The notes below the pieces were generated by a model. That model was not told the origin of the DNA. It did not search any database and saw nothing but the letters and a program-made list of their open reading frames with translations. The position numbers and the translations under genes were made by a program. DNA of 64,000 bases from Pseudomonas sp. MM211 (GTDB taxonomy: Bacteria > Pseudomonadota > Gammaproteobacteria > Pseudomonadales > Pseudomonadaceae). The stretch is taken from positions 620,001 through 684,000 of the forward strand of contig NZ_CP081942.1 of NCBI RefSeq assembly GCF_020386635.1, written 5' to 3'. Shown in pieces: positions 57,780 through 64,000 of this stretch (its first letter is position 1; each line of letters opens with the position of its first letter).

Positions 57780-58757
57780 ATGAGCCCAGCCGAATTGCAC
57801 GCCGACAGCATCGTCATCGACGGTCTGATCATCGCCAAGTGGAACCGCGAACTGTTCGAAGACATGCGCAAGGGCGGCCTGACCATGGCCAACTGCACGG
57901 TGTCGGTCTGGGAGGATTTTCAGGAAACCATCGACACCATCGCCTCCAGCCAGAAACTGATCCGCGAGAACAGCGACCTGGTGATGCAGGTGCGCAGCAC
58001 CGCCGACATCCGCCGCGCCAAGGAGCTGGGCAAGACCGGCATTCTGTTCGGCTTCCAGAATGCCCATGCGTTCGAAGACCAGATCGGCTACGTGGAGATC
58101 TTCAAGCAGCTCGGCGTGGGCATCGTGCAGATGTGCTACAACACCCAGAACCTGGTCGGCACCGGCTGTTACGAGCGCGACGGCGGCCTGTCCGGCTTCG
58201 GCCGCGAGATCGTCGCCGAGATGAACCGCGTCGGGGTGATGTGCGACTTGTCCCACGTCGGCAGCAAGACCAGCGAGGAAGTCATCCTCGAATCCAAGAA
58301 GCCGGTCACCTATTCCCACTGCCTGCCGTCCGGCCTGAAAGAACACCCGCGCAACAAGTCCGACGCCGAGCTGAAATTCATCGCCGACCATGGTGGCTTC
58401 GTTGGCGTGACCATGTTCGCGCCCTTCCTGGCCAAGGGCATCGATTCGACCATCGACGACTACGCCGAGGCCATCGAGTACGTGATGAACATCGTCGGCG
58501 AAGACGCCATCGGCATCGGCACCGACTTCACCCAGGGCCACGGCCAGGACTTCTTCGAATACCTGACCCACGACAAGGGCTACGCCCGCCGTCTGACCAG
58601 CTTCGGCAAGATCGTCAACCCGCTGGGCATCCGCACCGTAGGCGAATTCCCCAACCTCACCGAAACCCTCCTCAAGCGCGGCATGAGCGAACGCACCGTG
58701 CGCAAGGTCATGGGCGAGAACTGGGTACGCGTCCTCGCAGACGTATGGGGCGAATAA
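57780..58757 (+). CDS. Peptidase M19 (renal dipeptidase)-like protein of the dimethylglycine operon
   Basis: A 325-aa TIM-barrel protein of the membrane dipeptidase family, equivalent to PA5396 next to the dgc genes of PAO1. AGGGGAG precedes ATG 57780. The later metal-site motifs are present (DLSHVG, YSHCLPSG, GIGTDFTQG), but the usual HxD after the first strand is replaced by GLIIAKWN, and the usual Glu motif EGG is QNA. So one or both metal sites may be altered and dipeptidase activity is doubtful. Its role in methyl-amine catabolism is unknown. Confidence 0.85.
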   Translation: MSPAELHADSIVIDGLIIAKWNRELFEDMRKGGLTMANCTVSVWEDFQETIDTIASSQKLIRENSDLVMQVRSTADIRRAKELGKTGILFGFQNAHAFEDQIGYVEIFKQLGVGIVQMCYNTQNLVGTGCYERDGGLSGFGREIVAEMNRVGVMCDLSHVGSKTSEEVILESKKPVTYSHCLPSGLKEHPRNKSDAELKFIADHGGFVGVTMFAPFLAKGIDSTIDDYAEAIEYVMNIVGEDAIGIGTDFTQGHGQDFFEYLTHDKGYARRLTSFGKIVNPLGIRTVGEFPNLTETLLKRGMSERTVRKVMGENWVRVLADVWGE

Positions 58758-58775
58758 GGGGCAAACACACCAAGC

Positions 58776-58899
58776 TGATCGTTCCCACGTCGAGGCGTCG
58801 AACCGTCCGCGAGGGAATGCAGCCCGTGACGCTCTGCGTCACAGAAGCGGACGCAGAGCGTCCAGTGAAGCGTTACCACGCGGAGCGTGGGAACGATCA
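58776..58899. repeat. Palindromic repeat, family C, copy 2
   Basis: TGATCGTTCCCACG opens and CGTGGGAACGATCA closes it; TGACGCTCTGCGTCA and GGACGCAGAGCGTCC-like stems lie inside. With copy 1 it brackets the dipeptidase-like gene. It lies in the 168-base gap before the DUF5943 gene. Confidence 0.8.
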
Positions 58900-58925
58900 A
58901 TAACCTGATTCCGGAGCTTCAACCC

Positions 58926-59456
58926 ATGGCCACCCACGCCCCCGAAATGCCCATCCAGGTCGACGACGAAACGGGCGTCTGGACCACCGACGCCCTGCCG
59001 ATGCTTTACGTGCCGCGGCATTTCTTCGTCAACAACCACATGGGCATCGAGGAAGTGCTCGGCGCCGACAAATACGCCGAAATCCTCTACAAGGCTGGCT
59101 ACAAGTCCGCCTGGCACTGGTGCGAGAAGGAAGCCGAGTGCCACGGCATCGAAGGCGCAGCGGTGTTCGAGCACTACATGAAACGCCTGTCGCAGCGTGG
59201 CTGGGGACTTTTCGAAACGCAGAAACTCGATCTGCAAACCGGCTATGCCGAGGTGAAGCTCAAGCACTCCGCCTTCGTGTACGTCTACGGCAAGGTCGGC
59301 CGCAAGGTGGACTACATGTTCACCGGCTGGTTCTCCGGCGCCATCGATCAGATTCTCGCCGCCAAAGGCAGCTCGATCCGCACCGTCTCCGTGCAGCAAT
59401 ACAGCGGCTCGGAAGAAGGCCACGACGATGGCTTGTTCATCACCCGCCCGCTGTAA
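58926..59456 (+). CDS. DUF5943-type protein of the dimethylglycine operon
   Basis: A 176-aa conserved protein, PA5397-like, always near dgcA by my recollection. The start is ATG 58926; an upstream open frame runs through the repeat. A mixed alpha/beta domain with AGYKSAWHWCEKEAE and a central Gly/Phe-rich part (VDYMFTGWFSGAIDQIL) vaguely recalls V4R ligand-binding domains. No enzyme motif is seen. It may be a sensor or stabiliser of the dgc enzymes; this is a guess from context. Confidence 0.8.
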   Translation: MATHAPEMPIQVDDETGVWTTDALPMLYVPRHFFVNNHMGIEEVLGADKYAEILYKAGYKSAWHWCEKEAECHGIEGAAVFEHYMKRLSQRGWGLFETQKLDLQTGYAEVKLKHSAFVYVYGKVGRKVDYMFTGWFSGAIDQILAAKGSSIRTVSVQQYSGSEEGHDDGLFITRPL

Positions 59457-59540
59457 CCAATAGGGCACGAGGCGCCACCCAATAAAGGTGCCTCTGCCCG
59501 CGTCAACCGTGAACGCTGTGCAGTCGCCGAGGAGAAGGTC

Positions 59541-61601
59541 ATGGCCTTCGAAGCAATGTTCCAGCCGATCCAGATCGGCAAACTGACCATCCGTAACCGC
59601 GTGCTCTCCACCGCGCACGCGGAGGTGTATGCCACCGACGGCGGCATGACCACCGAGCGCTACGTGAAGTACTACGAGGAGAAGGCCAAGGGCGGCATCG
59701 GCCTGGCCATCTGCGGTGGCTCCTCAGTGGTGGCCATCGACAGCCCGCAGCACTGGTGGGCATCGGTGAACCTGGCGACCGACCGGATCATCCCGCACTT
59801 TCAGAACCTGGCCGACGCCATGCACAAGCATGGCGCCAAGATCATGATCCAGATTACCCACATGGGCCGTCGCTCGCGCTGGGATGGCGGCCACTGGCCG
59901 ACCCTGATGTCGCCGTCCGGCATCCGCGAGCCGGTACACCGCGCCACCTGCAAGACCATCGAGCCAGAGGAAATCTGGCGGGTGATCGGCAACTACGCCC
60001 AGGCCGCACGCCGGGCCAAGGAAGGCGGCCTGGATGGCGTCGAACTGTCCGCCGTGCACCAGCACATGATCGACCAGTTCTGGTCGCCACGGGTCAACAA
60101 ACGCACCGATGAATGGGGCGGCAGCTTCGAAGGCCGCATGAAGTTCGGCATGGAAGTGCTCAAGGCCGTGCGCGCCGAAGTGGGCGACGATTTCTGCGTG
60201 GGCATGCGCATCTGCGGCGACGAGTTTCACCCGGACGGTTTGTCCCACGACGACATGAAGCAGATCGCCAAGTACTACACCGAAACCGGCATGCTCGATT
60301 TTCTCGGCGTGGTCGGTTCGGGCTGCGACACCCACAACACCCTGGCCAACGTCATCCCCAACATGAGCTACCCGCCGGAGCCGTTCCTGCACCTGGCGGC
60401 CGGCATCAAGGAAGTGGTCAACGTGCCGGTGCTGCACGCGCAGAACATCAAGGACCCGAACCAGGCCACGCGCATTCTCGAAGGCGGCTACGTGGACATG
60501 GTCGGCATGACCCGCGCGCACATCGCCGATCCACACCTGATCGCCAAGATCAAGATGGGCCAGATCGACCAGATCCGTCAGTGCGTCGGTGCCAACTACT
60601 GCATCGACCGCCAGTATCAGGGCCTGGACGTGCTGTGTATCCAGAACGCCGCGACCAGCCGCGAGTACATGGGCCTGCCGCACATCATCGAGAAATCCAC
60701 CGGGCCGAAACGCAAGGTGGTGATCGTCGGTGGCGGCCCGGCCGGGATGGAAGCCGCTCGCGTGAGCGCCGAACGTGGCCACGACGTGACGCTGTTCGAG
60801 AAGCAGGAGCAGCTCGGCGGGCAGATCACCCTGGCCTCCAGGGCCCCGCAGCGCGACCAGATCGCCGGCATCACCCGCTGGTATCAGCTGGAGCTGGCGC
60901 GCCTGGGCATCGACCTGCGCCTGGGTACCGCGGCCGACGTGGATACCATCAACGACCTGCGGGCCGACATCGTCATTCTCGCCAATGGCGGGCACCCGTT
61001 CCTCGAGCAGGTCGAGCACTGGGGCGCGGCCGAAGGCCTGGTGGTCAGCAGCTGGGACATCCTCAGCGGCAAGGTGGCACCGGGCAAGAACGTGCTGGTG
61101 TACGACACCATCTGCGAATTCACCGGTATGTCGGTGGCGGACTTCCTCGCCGACAAGGGTGCCCAGGTCGAGATCGTCACCGACGACATCAAGCCGGGCG
61201 TGGCCATCGGCGGCACCAGCTTCCCGACCTACTACCGCAGCATGTACCCCAAGGAAGTGATCATGACCGGCGACATGATGCTGGAGAAGGTCTACGCCGA
61301 GGGCGACAAGAAGATTGCCGTGCTGGAGAACGAATACACCGGCGCCAAGGAAGAACGCGTGGTCGATCAGGTGGTCGTCGAGAACGGCGTGCGCCCGGAC
61401 GAGGGCTTGTACTACGCGCTGAAGGAAGGCTCGCGCAACAAGGGCCAGATGGACATCGACGCGCTGTTCGCCATCCAGCCACAGCCAGCGCTGAGCCAGG
61501 CCGGTGAGGGTTATCTGCTGTTCCGCATCGGCGACTGCGTGGCCCAGCGCAACACCCATGCGGCGATCTATGACGCGCTGCGGCTTTGTAAAGATTTTTA
61601 A
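59541..61601 (+). CDS. dgcA: Dimethylglycine demethylase subunit A
   Basis: Oxidises dimethylglycine to sarcosine in the GbdR-controlled pathway. It has 686 aa and the architecture of trimethylamine dehydrogenase: an N-terminal FMN-binding Old-Yellow-Enzyme barrel (about 1-340; FQPIQIGKLTIRNRVL), an Fe-S cysteine cluster (C348, C354, C366), and an FAD/NAD-type half (VVIVGGGPAGMEAARV). Where trimethylamine dehydrogenase has its second cluster Cys, this protein has Ala351, so the cluster may be [3Fe-4S]-like or absent. AGGAG site upstream. Confidence 0.94.
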   Translation: MAFEAMFQPIQIGKLTIRNRVLSTAHAEVYATDGGMTTERYVKYYEEKAKGGIGLAICGGSSVVAIDSPQHWWASVNLATDRIIPHFQNLADAMHKHGAKIMIQITHMGRRSRWDGGHWPTLMSPSGIREPVHRATCKTIEPEEIWRVIGNYAQAARRAKEGGLDGVELSAVHQHMIDQFWSPRVNKRTDEWGGSFEGRMKFGMEVLKAVRAEVGDDFCVGMRICGDEFHPDGLSHDDMKQIAKYYTETGMLDFLGVVGSGCDTHNTLANVIPNMSYPPEPFLHLAAGIKEVVNVPVLHAQNIKDPNQATRILEGGYVDMVGMTRAHIADPHLIAKIKMGQIDQIRQCVGANYCIDRQYQGLDVLCIQNAATSREYMGLPHIIEKSTGPKRKVVIVGGGPAGMEAARVSAERGHDVTLFEKQEQLGGQITLASRAPQRDQIAGITRWYQLELARLGIDLRLGTAADVDTINDLRADIVILANGGHPFLEQVEHWGAAEGLVVSSWDILSGKVAPGKNVLVYDTICEFTGMSVADFLADKGAQVEIVTDDIKPGVAIGGTSFPTYYRSMYPKEVIMTGDMMLEKVYAEGDKKIAVLENEYTGAKEERVVDQVVVENGVRPDEGLYYALKEGSRNKGQMDIDALFAIQPQPALSQAGEGYLLFRIGDCVAQRNTHAAIYDALRLCKDF

Positions 61602-61612
61602 GCAGCCTCCCT

Positions 61613-61698
61613 GTAGGAGCCGGCTTGCCGGCGATGAACGATAACGCGGCTGCCACGCAACACCGCGCTGCCCGAATCGCTGGCAAGCCAGCTCCTAC
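61613..61698. repeat. REP pair, family A, between dgcA and dgcB
   Basis: GTAGGAGCCGGCTTGCCGGC at 61613 faces GCTGGCAAGCCAGCTCCTAC ending at 61698. It lies inside the operon. Confidence 0.9.
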
Positions 61699-61721
61699 AA
61701 GACCCTTGCGGGAGCTTCACC

Positions 61722-63680
61722 ATGCTTGGCACCCTTCTCCCCATCCTGCTCTTCGCCGCCCTCGGCCTGGCCATACTCGGCGCCGCGAAACGCTTCTTCA
61801 TGTGGCGCCGTGGCCGGCCCGCCCAGGTCGACTGGCTCGGCGGCCTGCTGAACATGCCGCGGCGCTATCTGGTCGATCTGCACCACGTGGTCGAGCGTGA
61901 CGCGTACATGTCGAAAACCCACGTGGCGACGGCGGGCGGCTTCGTGCTTGCCGCCGTGCTGGCGATCGTCGTGCATGGTTTCGGCCTGCACAACCGCATC
62001 CTCGGCTTCGCCCTGCTGGCCGCGACGGCCTGCATGTTCGTTGGCGCCCTGTTCGTCGCCAAACGCAGACGCAATCCGCCGGCGCGGCTGTCGAAAGGCC
62101 CGTGGATGCGCCTGCCGAAAAGCCTGCTGATGTTCTCCGCGAGCTTCTTCATCGCCACGCTGCCGGTGGCCGGCATTCTGCCCACCGACTTCGGCGGCTG
62201 GGTGCTTGCGGCACTCCTGGCCGTGGGCGTGGCCTGGGGGGTGTGCGAACTGTTCTTTGGCATGACCTGGGGCGGGCCGATGAAGCACGCCTTCGCCGGC
62301 GCCCTGCACCTGGCCTGGCACCGCCGCAGCGAACGCTTTGGCGGTGGTCGCTCCACCGGCCTCAAGGCACTCGACCTGAGCGATCCCAAAGCGCCGCTGG
62401 GTGTGGAAAAGCCCACCGACTTTACCTGGAACCAGTTGCTCGGCTTCGACGCCTGCGTGCAGTGCGGCAAGTGTGAGGCCATGTGCCCGGCCTTCGCGGC
62501 AGGCCAGCCACTGAACCCGAAGAAACTGATTCAAGACATGGTCATCGGCCTGGCCGGTGGCAGCGATGCCAAGTTCGCAGGCTCGCCCTACCCAGGCAAA
62601 CCACTCGGTGAGCACAGCGGCGGCCCGCATCACCCCATCGTCTCGCTGCAGGGCAAGGCGCTGGTCGATGCCGACACCCTGTGGTCATGCACCACCTGCC
62701 GCGCCTGCGTGGAGGAGTGCCCGATGATGATCGAGCATGTCGATGCCATCGTCGACATGCGCCGCCACCTGACCTTGGAGAAAGGCTCGACGCCGAACAA
62801 GGGTGCCGAGGTGCTGGAAAATCTCATCGCCACCGACAACCCGGGCGGCTTCGCGCCGGGCGGACGGCTGAACTGGGCCGCCGACCTGAACCTGCCGCTG
62901 CTCAGCGAGAAACAGCGCACCGACGTGCTGTTCTGGGTCGGCGATGGCGCCTTCGACATGCGCAACCAACGCACCCTGCGTGCCTTCGTGAAGATCCTCA
63001 AGGCGTCCGGGGTGGATTTCGCCGTGCTCGGCCTGGAGGAACGTGACAGCGGTGACGTGGCGCGCCGTCTCGGCGACGAGGCGACTTTCCAGCAACTGGC
63101 CACCCGCAATATCGCCACCCTGGCCAAGTACCAGTTCAAGACCATCGTCTCCTGCGACCCGCACAGCTTTCACGTGCTGAAGAACGAGTACGGCGCCCTG
63201 GGCGGCCATTATCAGGTCATGCACCACAGCACGTTCATCGAATCGTTGATGCAGCGCGACCTGCTACCTCTCGGTCAACACAAGGGCGGCAGCGTGACCT
63301 ATCACGACCCCTGCTACCTGGGCCGCTATAACGGCGAATATGAAGCGCCGCGCACGGTACTCAAGGCCATCGGCATCGAAGTCAGGGAAATGGCCCGCTC
63401 CGGTTTCCGCTCACGCTGCTGTGGCGGTGGCGGCGGCGCGCCGATCACCGACATCCCCGGCAAGCAGCGGATTCCCGACATGCGCATGGAAGACATCAAG
63501 GAAACCGGTGCCGAACTGGTGGCCGTCGGCTGCCCGCAATGCACCGTGATGCTCGAGGGCGTGGTCGAACCACGACCGCAGATCAAGGACATCGCCGAGC
63601 TGGTGGCCGAGGTGCTGATCGAAAACGACGTGCCGCAAAACAAACCGGCGCCGCGACGCGAACTGGCGGAGGTGCAGTGA
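61722..63680 (+). CDS. dgcB: Dimethylglycine demethylase subunit B (membrane Fe-S protein)
   Basis: Membrane-bound Fe-S partner thought to pass electrons from dimethylglycine oxidation, via the ETF, to the quinone pool. It has 652 aa: five hydrophobic helices (about 1-190), two ferredoxin-type clusters (CVQCGKCEAMCP and CTTCRACVEECP) and two CCG domains (CDPHSFH and, later, DPCYLGRYN plus RCCGGGGG) of the heterodisulphide-reductase type. Family relatives include the glycolate-oxidase Fe-S subunit. PA5399 type. Confidence 0.94.
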   Translation: MLGTLLPILLFAALGLAILGAAKRFFMWRRGRPAQVDWLGGLLNMPRRYLVDLHHVVERDAYMSKTHVATAGGFVLAAVLAIVVHGFGLHNRILGFALLAATACMFVGALFVAKRRRNPPARLSKGPWMRLPKSLLMFSASFFIATLPVAGILPTDFGGWVLAALLAVGVAWGVCELFFGMTWGGPMKHAFAGALHLAWHRRSERFGGGRSTGLKALDLSDPKAPLGVEKPTDFTWNQLLGFDACVQCGKCEAMCPAFAAGQPLNPKKLIQDMVIGLAGGSDAKFAGSPYPGKPLGEHSGGPHHPIVSLQGKALVDADTLWSCTTCRACVEECPMMIEHVDAIVDMRRHLTLEKGSTPNKGAEVLENLIATDNPGGFAPGGRLNWAADLNLPLLSEKQRTDVLFWVGDGAFDMRNQRTLRAFVKILKASGVDFAVLGLEERDSGDVARRLGDEATFQQLATRNIATLAKYQFKTIVSCDPHSFHVLKNEYGALGGHYQVMHHSTFIESLMQRDLLPLGQHKGGSVTYHDPCYLGRYNGEYEAPRTVLKAIGIEVREMARSGFRSRCCGGGGGAPITDIPGKQRIPDMRMEDIKETGAELVAVGCPQCTVMLEGVVEPRPQIKDIAELVAEVLIENDVPQNKPAPRRELAEVQ

Positions 63681-63700
63681 TGATGGAGCACCCCACTCGC

Positions 63701-63779
63701 GTAGGAACCCGCTTGCGGGCGGTCGTAACCACAGTCCGCGGTACGAATGAGATCGCATCGCCGGCAAGCCGGCTCCTAC
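63701..63779. repeat. REP pair, family A, between dgcB and the ETF gene
   Basis: GTAGGAACCCGCTTGCGGGC at 63701 faces GCCGGCAAGCCGGCTCCTAC ending at 63779. It lies again inside the operon. Confidence 0.9.
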
Positions 63780-63803
63780 AAAAAGCGCCGTGGAGATGCC
63801 GCC

Positions 63804-64000
63804 ATGAGTGACCTGATCCGCCGTGACCCGCGCGCCGAATGGATCGCACGCAACCGTCTGCATCCGCTGCACGCTGCCCTGCAAACTCAGCAGATCCAGT
63901 GGGTCGGCCCCAACGGCCTGGTGCGCAAGAACCCGCACGCCGCGGCCGCCGGTTTCATCGGCCCGGCCGGGCTCAAGCGCATCGACCGCAGCGGCGCGCA
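63804..64000 (+). CDS. Electron transfer flavoprotein subunit of the dgc operon (3'-truncated by the window edge)
   Basis: The first 65 codons begin MSDLIRRDPRAEWIARNRLH and continue WVGPNGLVRKNPHAAAAGFI. This opening matches my memory of the ETF-type gene PA5400 after dgcB; the ETF takes electrons from DgcA/DgcB-type dehydrogenases. The rest is outside the window, so the FAD-binding part cannot be checked. Confidence 0.75.
   Translation, partial: MSDLIRRDPRAEWIARNRLHPLHAALQTQQIQWVGPNGLVRKNPHAAAAGFIGPAGLKRIDRSGA

Noticed and set aside
57261..57780. Open frames of 60-120 codons in the gap after cdhR
   Set aside because: They lie within palindromic repeats and read the same repeats in different frames.
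59724..61559. A 611-codon open frame antisense to dgcA
   Set aside because: Shadow of dgcA with no recognisable domain and no start context.

Overview
The window is a 64 kb, mostly GC-rich piece of a Pseudomonas chromosome. Nearly every gene has a recognisable counterpart in P. aeruginosa PAO1, but the blocks are joined in a different order. The three-lipoyl AceF (660 aa) and the block order fit the P. mendocina/P. oleovorans (Ectopseudomonas) side of the genus better than P. aeruginosa; that placement is from memory and only moderately certain. I see no rRNA, tRNA, CRISPR array, insertion sequence or prophage.

Layout. (1) 1-12.5 kb: the end of aceE, aceF, the c-di-GMP phosphodiesterase dipA, msrA, an HD-GYP protein, an alpha/beta hydrolase, rlmJ and an acyl-CoA dehydrogenase. 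(2) 12.6-21.9 kb: ppk, hemB, a DedA protein, elbB, a UPF0178 protein, a LysE exporter, a small MscS channel, an ABC-F ATPase and a TIGR02444 protein. (3) 22-28.5 kb: the compact run ubiE-ubiJ-ubiB-hisI-hisE-tatA-tatB-tatC-rsmE, with a PHA-system protein divergent from it. (4) 28.7-30.1 kb: a PlsC-like acyltransferase and a VOC protein. (5) 30.2-64 kb: a methyl-group catabolism region.

In region 5 carnitine is oxidised and cleaved to glycine betaine (cdhA, cdhC, cdhB, with caiX for uptake and cdhR for control). Betaine is demethylated to dimethylglycine (gbcA/gbcB), dimethylglycine to sarcosine (dgcA/dgcB and an ETF), and sarcosine to glycine (soxBDAG). Glycine then becomes serine (glyA). The one-carbon by-products go to formaldehyde dehydrogenase (fdhA) and formyl-THF deformylase (purU). 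ltaE adds a threonine-glycine link.

Three accessory items interrupt this core. First, a visibly AT-richer module (42.1-43.9 kb) carries a PAAR protein fused to a zinc-metallopeptidase-like domain, plus a secreted putative immunity protein. A decayed second copy of the ltaE 3' end follows it. Second, a 1.28 kb gene-free stretch (44.06-45.35 kb) holds six DnaA boxes, about five near-matches and three AT-rich repeats, like a replication origin or a DnaA-titration locus, with no replication gene beside it. Third, a 1,338-aa orphan protein (48.4-52.4 kb) resembles type III translocators of the HrpK/HrpF/NolX kind, with a membrane-inserting segment and duplicated EF-hand-like modules.

Several families of hairpin repeats sit between genes, mostly in the second half. 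I worked by reading alone: family names rest on motif recognition, and comparisons with PAO1 are from memory.
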